A stretch of 64,000 nucleotides of DNA from Zygotorulaspora mrakii (taxonomy: Eukaryota > Ascomycota > Saccharomycetes > Saccharomycetales > Saccharomycetaceae), in the NCBI RefSeq assembly GCF_013402915.1, contig NC_050726.1, positions 513,501 to 577,500 of the forward strand, in the 5' to 3' direction. The translations under genes and the position numbers were made by a program. Below the pieces are notes generated by a model. The model saw nothing but the letters and a program-made list of their open reading frames with translations, made no database searches and was not told the DNA's origin. Positions 41,140-49,827 of the stretch are shown here, one piece after another. The first letter of the stretch is position 1. Every line of letters begins with the position of its first letter.

Positions 41140-42582
41140 CTAAAAATCTATAGAAATATTAGTGGATGAGCGGGATTCAGTTGACTCACACATACCTTTG
41201 TTTGCATGCTCATGTCCGTGGGGCAATGCACTTGAATTTTCTTTATCGCTGTCATCAACATCTGCAACAGGTATGTCCCACTCTTCTATAGCAAACTTCT
41301 TTCGGCCATTCTTAAAAGCGTAGTGTGATCTCATTTCATGCATTTCTCCTCTTTCACTGAATATAGGTAGTTTGGAAATATGTAGCAGCCCATGCTGTAC
41401 TTTGTTTGGTTGCGATTTATATGCTTTTTCCAAAAATTGTAACATTTCTTGACTGAATGGTTCCAAATCTATTACCGCATCAAACATAGACTCAACCTCA
41501 CACAAGAGAAAATCATCTACGAGGTCAGAGGACATTGTTGCCAGCAATACGCATCTATTCTCGTACTTCTTAACCAAGCTTCTTATACCATGCAAGAGTG
41601 GAATTATCCCGGATAAACGAAATGAAGTTGGCGGATACGTTGCAGGATGGAGTAGCGATGGGATTATCAGACGGATCAACTTGTTGTCGTGCTTCTTTAT
41701 TATTTGTTCCAGTTGTGACAGAATACCTTGAGTAGGTTGATGTGGTGTCACATAAGAAATCTCAGATGGTGTTGGCGCTGGAACCATGCGACTTGTAATG
41801 TTAAATTGATGATTGTAATCTTTGTATTCAGTTTCCATCATGGAGCTTTCGTTATCTTTAGGTTGCTGAGACGAATTCTCATCTCCCAGCTTATATCTCC
41901 AGGCAATTTTCAAATCATTGTATCTGGTAGGAGCCGCCTGTTCCGAAAGATTCTGAACGGTGACCTTGGATTGTTCCTCTGCAATCCTGGTTTTCTTAAT
42001 ATCTTTACTGGAACCTTTATACACACCCGGTAACTCTTTTGAGAAGCCCTGATTTGCAGAAATTACACACAAATGAGTGTTGTCAGAGCGTGAAGATAAG
42101 TTCTCGACCCGGGTATGCATGATGCCCTGTGCAGCAAATAGCTTACAAAGAACAGCACTGAATTCTGTGGTTCCCTGTTCTTTAATGATCATGGAGTTTC
42201 CCAAAGGGAGCCCCATATGTCCCAGCACCCGATCCAAGTCAAAACTCCCGGTTGACGTAGTTTGCTGCGAGCTTGCAGGAGAAGGTCTTATCCCGGGATG
42301 GTTCATGTCCAATGTTTCTATATTACGAATATTTGGTGTTCTCGGGTTATTACCAATGTTCAAGGCCGCCATAGAATTAATCGGCGAACTTAAGAGGCCC
42401 CTCCTCATAGGATTTACTCTGTTCTCTTGTGAATGCCCCACATCATGGGTAATCTCGTTTTTGGATGACTGAAGGCTACCATTTCTGGCATTTCTGGGAG
42501 CCCCAGTTGGTACACGTCCTGGTATCGTTCTGGGACTGCCTTCTCTCCCGTTTAGTACCTCGCCTCTTCTCCTAAATGACAT
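41140..42582 (-). CDS. ELP4: Elongator subunit Elp4
   Basis: RecA-like ATPase-fold subunit of the Elp456 hetero-hexameric ring that binds and releases tRNA in the Elongator cycle. The 480 residues (456 in S. cerevisiae) start MSFRRRGEVLNGREG, as in yeast, which fixes the ATG at 42582 although the frame is open to a TTG at 42642. The conserved RPSPASSQQTTSTGSFDLDR and LGHMGLPLGNS blocks mark the start of the RecA fold near 95-125. KLIRLIIPSLLHPATYPP is another family block. The C-terminal tail is acidic and His/Glu-rich. As in other Elp4 proteins, a classical Walker A lysine is absent. Confidence 0.96.
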   Translation of the reverse strand: MSFRRRGEVLNGREGSPRTIPGRVPTGAPRNARNGSLQSSKNEITHDVGHSQENRVNPMRRGLLSSPINSMAALNIGNNPRTPNIRNIETLDMNHPGIRPSPASSQQTTSTGSFDLDRVLGHMGLPLGNSMIIKEQGTTEFSAVLCKLFAAQGIMHTRVENLSSRSDNTHLCVISANQGFSKELPGVYKGSSKDIKKTRIAEEQSKVTVQNLSEQAAPTRYNDLKIAWRYKLGDENSSQQPKDNESSMMETEYKDYNHQFNITSRMVPAPTPSEISYVTPHQPTQGILSQLEQIIKKHDNKLIRLIIPSLLHPATYPPTSFRLSGIIPLLHGIRSLVKKYENRCVLLATMSSDLVDDFLLCEVESMFDAVIDLEPFSQEMLQFLEKAYKSQPNKVQHGLLHISKLPIFSERGEMHEMRSHYAFKNGRKKFAIEEWDIPVADVDDSDKENSSALPHGHEHANKGMCESTESRSSTNISIDF

Positions 42583-42905
42583 GCTTTCCTCAAGATGAGT
42601 TACTAGCCTCCCCCAGGGTGTTGGACACCATACGATCAGCAATCAACAATATTTTTCTTCTTTAGCATCTGCTTATAAGCTGTGATGCTCATCTTGAAAA
42701 AACAACAGATGCTATTCATTACCCGCCTATAATAGCGATAATATAACAACAACTTGACAATAATGCATTTGAACTCGTTTAGGCAAAAATAACTCTTGCT
42801 GCATTAGATCCGGGGGTTCTGTCGTGATCACATCTGTCTTGCTTGTTAAGGGTTATATAAGCTACTGCGAGGTTGTTAAATGTGTACTTGGAGATTCAAA
42901 GCTAT
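42583..42905. other. ELP4-FMP30 divergent intergenic region
   Basis: This 323-bp region holds the promoters of both genes. It is AT-rich, with no recognised gene or confident binding site. Confidence 0.5.
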
Positions 42906-44309
42906 ATGAGCAAGACGATGTTAAGATTTGTTAGACCAAAAAGTAGCCAAGGGCTGCTTGTACATCGTAATGCATACCTGAGACACAGGTTTTCAGCAAG
43001 GAGGACTGGGAAACGGTTTTTCGGCTCCCATAAAGATAGAAATTCGGAAGAGGGCCCTTCCAGGCATTACGTTTTGGGGGCATTGTTAACTATTTTGGTT
43101 CCCTATACTGGTTATGCATTGTTCGTTACAACAAGTGCTTCTAAGGAAATTGACAACAGACGCGAGAAATGCACCAAGATTGAGAAGATTGGGGAGAACT
43201 ATCAAGGAACTCTCGTGAAGTATTCACCTCTACAGATACTGGGCAGATACGAAAACCCTTTCGACGAGTACAGAATACAAACTATCTACGAGTTCTTTTG
43301 CAATAGGGTAATTGAACTTTTTCAAAGAAATAGAGGAGGGATACCTGTCGACCCGGTTGACATGAGGAGCCTGATGCCTATACATAAGCCGACTTGGGAC
43401 TCTGATAACGATATTATTGACTTCAATAATGATTCCAAACCACTTAACTGCCAGATTCTAGCTGAGAACTCTCCAGAAGCTGTATCAATACAATATGCAA
43501 AAGATCCTATCAGTAATATTCCAGTGTACAACACTTGGTTAGGTCAATCATGTAATTATACGATCTATAATGGCCTTAAGATATTAACAGACCCTTTATT
43601 CACCGACTTTCTTCTGCATGAACAATTAGGTCCAAAACGAATCACAGAAATGCCATGCAATATTGAGGAAATTCCCACACCCGATATTATATTGGTATCG
43701 CATAATCATCCGGACCATCTGGATTTCAAAAGCATAGAATTCTGGAAAACAGGGCATCCGTTGTGGATAGTCCCAAAAGGGTTGGGCTACTTTATGGTGG
43801 AGCATGGCGTTTCAAACGTTATCGAATTATCATGGTGGCAGACATGTGAAGTAACAAAAAATGATCAGACGTACCATTTTTCCTGCACTCCTGCTATGCA
43901 CTGGTCAGGAAGATCGTTATTGGATGCAAATAGATCACTTTGGTGCTCTTATATGTTAAGCCATAAAGGCAAGCCTATTTTATTCCATGGGGGTGATACA
44001 GGCTACGTGAAGGATCTTTTCACAAGGATCAAACAAAGATACGGAAAATGTTGTAGACTAGCTCTGTTACCATGCGGGCAATATTGTCCCGAATGGCATC
44101 AAAAACCAAGACATATCAACCCACAAGAAGTCATAAAAATAATGAAAGATCTGGAGGCTGAGAATGTTTTGGGTGTCCATTGGGGAACGTTTGTTTTAAG
44201 CGGAGAGTATTTCAGAGAGCCAAAAGAAAAGTTAGAGATGTTAGCCAGATGGAAATCACTTGAGGGTAGGTGCTTTTGCCCAGAACTGGGTAAAACGGAA
44301 AAATTCTAA
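42906..44309 (+). CDS. FMP30: Mitochondrial NAPE-phospholipase D homologue Fmp30
   Basis: Inner-membrane metallo-beta-lactamase-fold enzyme related to mammalian NAPE-PLD, tied in yeast to cardiolipin levels and N-acylethanolamine metabolism. The 467 residues compare with 468 in S. cerevisiae (YPL103C). A basic presequence (about 1-45) precedes one membrane segment near 55-75. The metal-binding motif SHNHPDHLD near 266 is the HxHxDH signature; further metal ligands are in MHWSGR, FHGGDTGY and VHWGTF. All key metal ligands seem present, so an active enzyme is expected. The ATG at 42906 was chosen over an upstream TTG because it gives the yeast length. It is convergent with ECM31, 26 bp apart. 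Confidence 0.96.
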   Translation: MSKTMLRFVRPKSSQGLLVHRNAYLRHRFSARRTGKRFFGSHKDRNSEEGPSRHYVLGALLTILVPYTGYALFVTTSASKEIDNRREKCTKIEKIGENYQGTLVKYSPLQILGRYENPFDEYRIQTIYEFFCNRVIELFQRNRGGIPVDPVDMRSLMPIHKPTWDSDNDIIDFNNDSKPLNCQILAENSPEAVSIQYAKDPISNIPVYNTWLGQSCNYTIYNGLKILTDPLFTDFLLHEQLGPKRITEMPCNIEEIPTPDIILVSHNHPDHLDFKSIEFWKTGHPLWIVPKGLGYFMVEHGVSNVIELSWWQTCEVTKNDQTYHFSCTPAMHWSGRSLLDANRSLWCSYMLSHKGKPILFHGGDTGYVKDLFTRIKQRYGKCCRLALLPCGQYCPEWHQKPRHINPQEVIKIMKDLEAENVLGVHWGTFVLSGEYFREPKEKLEMLARWKSLEGRCFCPELGKTEKF

Positions 44310-44335
44310 TCAAAAATTGATCCATTATTTATTAC

Positions 44336-45286
44336 TTAGCTTTTGGCTTCTGAATCTATAAAACTCTTCCATACTTCGTCTTTGATTTTGAAGGCATGGA
44401 CCTCGTCATTCGGAAAACTCCTTTCTTCGACTTCGGAATTGAACTTACATAGAGCTGTGATTGAATGGTCTTGCGATTGTGCATATTGCTTTACGAACTT
44501 GGGTACATAACCATCTTTCATACCTAAGATGTCGCTAACAACAAGCACTTGACCACTTGTACCACTCCCGGCTCCTATACCTATTGTGGGGATAGACATC
44601 TTTGACGTTATATATTTCGCAATCTTATGAGGTACACATTCGAGTACCAACGCCCAGCATCCGGCCTCTTGTAACATCAACGCCGTCTCCAACAATTCTT
44701 TTGCATCTTGGATTTTTTTGTTCCCTTGAACTTTATATCCACCCAACGAATGAATTTTTTGAGGTGTTAGCCCAATATGTCCCACTACTGGTATGCCTCT
44801 CGAGCAGATTTGTTTTATCAACTTTATCGTATAGCCATCTCTGGAGTGAAGGCCTACTTCTAGTTTCAATGAGGTGACTTTGTGACTCAATTTCATCATA
44901 TCTATAGCATTTGAAATACCGGTTTCGATACTGGCTTCAAAACTGCCAAATGGCATATCTGCGATAATCAATGCTGGTCCACTAGTTCTGCATACAGATT
45001 TGACATGGTAATTGAACTCTTGCAATGAAAGATCTGTTGTTGAATCATAACCCAGAGTGGTCATTGCCAAAGAATCTCCAACCAGTATCATATCGCAATT
45101 CGATTTTTGAACCCAATTAGCAGTAATGTAGTCATAAGCAGTGCACATTGTCAATGGTATACCTTTAGTATACTTGTCATATATATCATGAATTGTATTT
45201 ATTCTCGGAGCACCGGAATGAGATGAATAGAAATGTTTCGCATAATGCCTAAGGACATACGAGCATGTTCTAAGTCTTGGAAGCAT
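44336..45286 (-). CDS. ECM31: Ketopantoate hydroxymethyltransferase
   Basis: First committed enzyme of pantothenate synthesis (PanB): it transfers a hydroxymethyl group from methylene-tetrahydrofolate to 2-ketoisovalerate, leading to coenzyme A. The 316 residues (312 in S. cerevisiae) show the PanB signatures MLVGDSLAM-like (ILVGDSLAMTTLGYDST), the metal-binding Asp in IADMPFGS, KLEVG, PVVGHIGLTPQ and GIGAGSGTSGQVLV. A short N-terminal stretch with Arg residues may be a mitochondrial presequence. In S. cerevisiae it is YBR176W; here it sits between FMP30 and MSD1, both from the other sister block. Confidence 0.97.
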   Translation of the reverse strand: MLPRLRTCSYVLRHYAKHFYSSHSGAPRINTIHDIYDKYTKGIPLTMCTAYDYITANWVQKSNCDMILVGDSLAMTTLGYDSTTDLSLQEFNYHVKSVCRTSGPALIIADMPFGSFEASIETGISNAIDMMKLSHKVTSLKLEVGLHSRDGYTIKLIKQICSRGIPVVGHIGLTPQKIHSLGGYKVQGNKKIQDAKELLETALMLQEAGCWALVLECVPHKIAKYITSKMSIPTIGIGAGSGTSGQVLVVSDILGMKDGYVPKFVKQYAQSQDHSITALCKFNSEVEERSFPNDEVHAFKIKDEVWKSFIDSEAKS

Positions 45287-45510
45287 CTTGACCTGATGTC
45301 TGATTCAGCTTTTATTCTTTTCTAAGCAGATGACTCAATTCAATTTCTTGTCTCTCGGTTACATGTATTTTTCGTCCGACAAAAACAGAATGATGACTAT
45401 GAAGTATATGAACTATTTTAACTGAATATTTGAGATATGTTTGCTATTTATGTTGTTTACTGCCTATTTAATTGAAATAGATGAGCTGAACCTTGCTCGT
45501 TAACTGATAT

Positions 45511-47454
45511 TCATGACTTACTGTTGTATCTAATGTTGTACATGTTAATTGTCTTTTCATCCACAACAGTGGGACAGCCAACAACTAGATCTGATCCGGT
45601 TATACTTTTGGGAAAAGCAATTACATCTCTTATACTCTCGGTGCCACAAAGCATGGCACATAATCTGTCAAAGCCAACAGCAAAACCTGCGTGCGGCGGC
45701 GTTCCCATCCTAAAAGCTCGCAACAAATGACCGAAAAGCTTGTCAGAATTTTTGATTTGCAAAATGTTTTCGAAAATGTAATCCTGCAGTTCTGCATCAT
45801 GAATTCTTGTTGATCCTCCACCCACTTCAACACCGCTTACGACGAGATCGTAGTGTTGTCCGGAGCATTGCAAAGGATTTGTCTGCAGTTTTTCATAATC
45901 GGATAGTTTTACCATAGTGAATGGATGATGCGTGGATGTCACTGCGTCTGTACAGTAGCTAGGATAGTCATATTTCTTATCTTCCTTGGTATTTTTTTCT
46001 TTCGGCGAAAATAGAGGGAAGTCAACCACCCATGTAGCAACATCTTTATTAGTTTTTTGATACCTTTCTTTACCCCAATCACTATCTAAAACCAATTGAC
46101 GTAGTCTACCCAATGGTGTAGGATTTTCGAATAAGGAAAATGAGTGCTGTCTAGTCGAGCCACATATAATATCACCTTTCTTTAACTTCAAAAATTTGGA
46201 AATCAGTTTTGGATTTTCAAATGCTGCGAGTGTCATAAATTTTTCGAACCAGTTGTTAGCATCTTTTTCATCCTCTATAGGAACAATAATTGGAACTCTT
46301 GAATTATAATTATTGGCATTATTAAAGTAGGACGCATTCTGCTGGAGACTTTCTTTCGAATCAAAAGCATTTCTTAGTATTAGTATTTCGAAAACGGGAA
46401 AGTCTTTATTAGTGTAGCCCCTTGCCTTAAATTCAGTCAAGTCCATGATTTTCAAATCTGGGGCACGCAGATCTGGTTTATCGATACCGTATTGTGTCAT
46501 TGCTTGCTTATATGTCATGTGGCAAATGGGATCTTCCTTATCCACAGAAACTAAACGCCCACGACTATTCAAGGTCAAAAGACTGTTTGAGGCAGAGTAT
46601 TGCTTCCACAAGGGGACAAGAAGTTTTTCAACAACTTGCATAACATCATTAGCTGACGAAAATGCCATTTCTAAATCTATCTGAGTGAATTCCGGTTGTC
46701 TATCTGCCCTAAGGTCTTCATCTCTGAAACAACGAGCCAACTGAAAGTACTTATTGACACCACTTGCGATCAAGAGCTGTTTATATTGTTGAGGGCTCTG
46801 CGGTAATGCATAAAAGGTAGGTCTTTTTGAATTATGATCAACTTTTCGGCTGGGTACCAAGAACTCTCTTGCTCCCTCTGGAGTAGATTTAAAGAGTAAC
46901 GGCGTTTCAATTTCGATGAAGCCTTGATCATTCAAAGTGTCTCTAACACTTTTTGTGATTGAGTTCCTCTTTTTCAATATAGCTTGATATTTGTGCAATC
47001 TTAATTGCAAAAACCTGTACTCTGGAGGATAGTCTCCAGTCTCCTTGAAGTCCTGCAACTCTGACGGTTTCCTATTTGAACGATTCAGTGTTGTCATAGA
47101 GTTCAATTTCAATTCTAATGCAGAGTCAGAATCTTTTTTGGGCGATAAATGCCCTCTTGCCTGGACAACATCTTCGACAGCAGCATGTTTCAACAGCGAT
47201 TTTGTATCTACCAGTTGTAGTGTATTACCTTCATGATCACGGAGTAAACCAAAATTCAAGTTTTTACTGATTTTCTTTGGCTTCTTGTCGATCCATCCAT
47301 TTAGAACAACCTCTGCATTTTCGGCGACACCTGCAATATTATTTATTGTAATAGTCGACTTCTGCAGCGTGAATTTTGAGATTGTTGACTCAGCTGGTGG
47401 TAATTGCTTCAGCAATCTACTCCACGTGTGAAATTGAGAACCCTGAATTCGCAT
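45511..47454 (-). CDS. MSD1: Mitochondrial aspartyl-tRNA synthetase
   Basis: Class II, bacterial-type AspRS for mitochondrial tRNA-Asp. The 647 residues compare with 658 in S. cerevisiae. After a presequence comes the OB-fold anticodon-binding domain (about 55-140), then the catalytic core. Motif 2 is FRDEDLRADRQPEFTQIDLE, and motif 3 is within HAGFAVGFDRLCAML near the C-terminus. SPQQYKQLL and GVEVGGGSTRIHD are further class signatures. A bacterial-type GAD insertion lies between motifs 2 and 3. The frame opens upstream to a GTG; the ATG at 47454 (MRIQGSQFHTWSRLLK) starts a typical presequence. Confidence 0.97.
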   Translation of the reverse strand: MRIQGSQFHTWSRLLKQLPPAESTISKFTLQKSTITINNIAGVAENAEVVLNGWIDKKPKKISKNLNFGLLRDHEGNTLQLVDTKSLLKHAAVEDVVQARGHLSPKKDSDSALELKLNSMTTLNRSNRKPSELQDFKETGDYPPEYRFLQLRLHKYQAILKKRNSITKSVRDTLNDQGFIEIETPLLFKSTPEGAREFLVPSRKVDHNSKRPTFYALPQSPQQYKQLLIASGVNKYFQLARCFRDEDLRADRQPEFTQIDLEMAFSSANDVMQVVEKLLVPLWKQYSASNSLLTLNSRGRLVSVDKEDPICHMTYKQAMTQYGIDKPDLRAPDLKIMDLTEFKARGYTNKDFPVFEILILRNAFDSKESLQQNASYFNNANNYNSRVPIIVPIEDEKDANNWFEKFMTLAAFENPKLISKFLKLKKGDIICGSTRQHSFSLFENPTPLGRLRQLVLDSDWGKERYQKTNKDVATWVVDFPLFSPKEKNTKEDKKYDYPSYCTDAVTSTHHPFTMVKLSDYEKLQTNPLQCSGQHYDLVVSGVEVGGGSTRIHDAELQDYIFENILQIKNSDKLFGHLLRAFRMGTPPHAGFAVGFDRLCAMLCGTESIRDVIAFPKSITGSDLVVGCPTVVDEKTINMYNIRYNSKS

Positions 47455-47629
47455 TGATCCCTGAAATAGAGCAATCACAAGTGATTCTGCCTTAGCTTCT
47501 CTTTAGAGCGGGTTTTCAATGGGTATTGAAACTAATGTCAGCGCCTTAATTGCCAGAAATTTCAAATTCAAGGTGCACCACTACTTGACAAGATATTGAA
47601 AAAAAAAAAATAATATAAACATGCAAGCT

Positions 47630-48592
47630 TTATTTAACCCAGTCCCATAGGTAACACTCACCATTGAGGGATAGTGAACACATGAGATTGCCCTTGCAAT
47701 CGATGCTCATAATGGGATGGTCGCGGTGGCGCTCATTATCTCGTAGCACATAAAGTAGTTTCTTGGTTGCTGAATCCCAGCAGTAAATATCACCAGTCTC
47801 GTAGCCACTTACGACCAAAGGAGGTGAGTCATCTTGGGGATAAAGAAAATCCATACCACAGGAGTGTACGAGCTGTTGCGAGTCATCTGATTCCCTTTTA
47901 AAAGTACGTACAACGTAACCTCTAATACAGTCCCACAGCTTTACAACACCGTCAAGCGATTTAACCAGCAAATATTTACTGTTGGCAGAGAATTTAACCT
48001 GGGATATAGGAACAACCCCAGTTTCGCTTTTCCAGTCTTTGTCATACGTCAGCGTCTTCAAACAGTGTCCCGAGGAAGTATCGAAGATACGTATCAGCCC
48101 ATCGTATGAGCCCGAGCTCAGGACGGAGCCATCACATTGCGGCACATCGATGGAGACCACCGATTCCGAGTGTGCTGCAATTGTTCTCAGTTGCGACCCA
48201 TTGAGCACGTCCCAAATCTTGATACTTTCGTCCATCGAGGAAGAAAAGAGCAAATTGCCCTTGGCGTTGAAGCACAAAGAAACCACAGGCGCCGTATGAC
48301 CAACCAGCCTGTGAATCAATCCGTAGGACAGATGTGTTATCTCTACAGTAAAGTCGTCCGACGCAGTAGCCACACACTTGCCGTCAGGGGACCAGCATAC
48401 ATCAGATATCGACCTCGAATGTGATGTAACCACCATACGAAATTCCGCGAACCCCGTGTCATCAATCTTGTACACCAAAATCACTGTACCCTGCACCATT
48501 GCAACGAGGCCTCCATCCGGTGAAATCTTTGCGGAGGTACTCTGTCCGCGCCCTTCGGCGATACTGGGCAACTGGTACTTCAATTGAAACAT
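47630..48592 (-). CDS. SWD3: COMPASS subunit Swd3
   Basis: WD40 propeller (WDR5 orthologue) in the Set1/COMPASS complex that methylates histone H3 lysine 4. The 320 residues compare with 315 in S. cerevisiae. Seven WD repeats fill the protein, with clear examples such as SISDVCWSPDGKCVATASDD and LFSSSMDESIKIWDVLNG. The first repeat begins after a short N-terminal segment (MFQLKYQLPS). It is divergent from UMP1 across 254 bp carrying a Rpn4 box and a CACGTG box. YBR175W in S. cerevisiae has the same neighbour, UMP1 (YBR173C). Confidence 0.95.
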   Translation of the reverse strand: MFQLKYQLPSIAEGRGQSTSAKISPDGGLVAMVQGTVILVYKIDDTGFAEFRMVVTSHSRSISDVCWSPDGKCVATASDDFTVEITHLSYGLIHRLVGHTAPVVSLCFNAKGNLLFSSSMDESIKIWDVLNGSQLRTIAAHSESVVSIDVPQCDGSVLSSGSYDGLIRIFDTSSGHCLKTLTYDKDWKSETGVVPISQVKFSANSKYLLVKSLDGVVKLWDCIRGYVVRTFKRESDDSQQLVHSCGMDFLYPQDDSPPLVVSGYETGDIYCWDSATKKLLYVLRDNERHRDHPIMSIDCKGNLMCSLSLNGECYLWDWVK

Positions 48593-48696
48593 GTTCTACT
48601 CCTTACTAGCGGCTGTGCCCCCCCTGCAACGATCCAACTGGCCCAGACTCTCCTCTGAATAGCTCTTCTGTAATTCCACACTTGTACAGTGGTCTC

Positions 48697-48702
48697 CACG
48701 TG
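48697..48702. promoter_or_regulatory. CACGTG box between SWD3 and UMP1
   Basis: CCACGTGA is a perfect Cbf1-type palindrome (CACGTG core) in the shared promoter, about 105 bp before SWD3 and 145 bp before UMP1. Occupancy and target gene cannot be decided from sequence. Confidence 0.4.
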
Positions 48703-48762
48703 ATCAAGACTCAAGATTTCATATTTATTCTTACAGCGAAAGCGCTTAGTTCAATAATATAA

Positions 48763-48771
48763 GGTGGCAAA
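48763..48771 (+). promoter_or_regulatory. PACE element (Rpn4 site) at UMP1
   Basis: GGTGGCAAA is the exact proteasome-associated control element bound by Rpn4. It lies 76-84 bp before the UMP1 ATG, the usual distance in proteasome genes, so UMP1 is likely under Rpn4 control here as in S. cerevisiae. Confidence 0.9.
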
Positions 48772-48846
48772 AAGTTGTCAACTACATTCACAATATACAG
48801 AGATACCTCCTACAGATACAAGAAACGCGCCAGAACTCACACCGCG

Positions 48847-49296
48847 ATGAACATCGTGCCACCATCAAACCACAAATCTACAGTTTCCACTGCACAAGAC
48901 CCGTTCGCCGCTTCGAATGCTGTGAAAGCGTTGCCAGACACATTTCGCCAACAAGAAGGTGGTGCTGTGCCAATATCCACACAGTTGAACGACAGACATC
49001 CGCTAGAGTCACGTATACTGAATTGGGAGTCTACCGAGAGAAAGAGACAGCTCGAACAGTACAGACAGATATTCGGCATTGCCGAGCCCATGAGAAGAGT
49101 CATGGAACTCGAGATGGTCGATCGCACGGATTTCAACCCTCTAAACACTTCTTCCCTGCACCACGACATACTGCTCAACAAGGACTGCTCCATAGACTGG
49201 GAGGACATCTATCCGTCGAACGGCCTCGACACACACTCAGGAAACCTCCTCGGAGATACGGTCCACTCCCATATCGAACGCAGTGCGGGCATATAA
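48847..49296 (+). CDS. UMP1: Proteasome maturation factor Ump1
   Basis: Chaperone found inside the 20S half-proteasome that coordinates joining of two halves and processing of beta5, and becomes the first substrate of the finished particle. The 149 residues (148 in S. cerevisiae) contain the conserved QEGGAVPISTQLNDRHPLES, YRQIFGIAEPMRR and LLNKDCSIDWEDIYP blocks. The ATG starts MNIVPPSNHKS in line with yeast; the frame opens 24 codons further upstream through a TTG, which is non-coding. A PACE box sits just before it. SMY2/SYH1 follows on the same strand. Confidence 0.97.
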   Translation: MNIVPPSNHKSTVSTAQDPFAASNAVKALPDTFRQQEGGAVPISTQLNDRHPLESRILNWESTERKRQLEQYRQIFGIAEPMRRVMELEMVDRTDFNPLNTSSLHHDILLNKDCSIDWEDIYPSNGLDTHSGNLLGDTVHSHIERSAGI

Positions 49297-49827
49297 AGCA
49301 GAGACCATAGATACGTACACATAATGTCAAATACTAAGTAGTAAGCCTAGCTTTTCGGTATCACCATAGAATGAGTAACAGAGTCCCTTTCTATCTTGTG
49401 TTCCTTCTAGAAAACAGTTTCCTAAAATGGAAACTATTCGAATGTCACCGGAAACGAATAATGAAGACCAAGCGAAAAAAAAAATTCAGTTTTTCGCTTT
49501 TTCGCTTTTTCGCTTTTTTTCCCTTTTCGCTTTTGGATTTTGAAAAAAAAAAGAATTTTCGATCAGCTAGACGTTAAAAAGATGAGTTAGTACCTTTTAA
49601 AGTACCTGTCGAACGAATCTGGGAAGGTATTTTTGTGTAATTCTGGTTCACTTATTTATCTTATATTAAATCTTTGGCGTGAAAAGATAATCAGGAATCA
49701 GAGGATCGTGAGGACGCTTTACATAGATTTGGTCATTGCAACGGATAGCCTAGCGAGATTGGTTTTTTGTTTGAGAACAGGTAGTAGGTGGAGATCTGGA
49801 TATAGTAAGTAAGTTTTGAAGACGAAG
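49297..49827. other. UMP1-SMY2 intergenic region
   Basis: A 531-bp same-strand interval with the UMP1 terminator and the promoter of the GYF gene. It contains the A/T-rich inverted and direct repeats listed separately and no recognisable gene; a 68-codon Phe/Lys-rich open frame over the repeat is a composition artefact. Confidence 0.55.
49472..49530. repeat. TTTTTCGC tandem repeat with inverted arm
   Basis: GCGAAAAAAAAAA at 49472-49484 is followed by three perfect copies of TTTTTCGC at 49490-49513 and a further TTTTCGC ending at 49530. The first arm can pair with any of the downstream copies. It lies about 300 bp before the GYF gene start. Confidence 0.85.

Noticed and set aside
49371..49577. 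68-codon frame rich in Phe and Lys after UMP1
   Set aside because: Its composition comes from the TTTTTCGC repeat and poly-A runs; no homologue is known.
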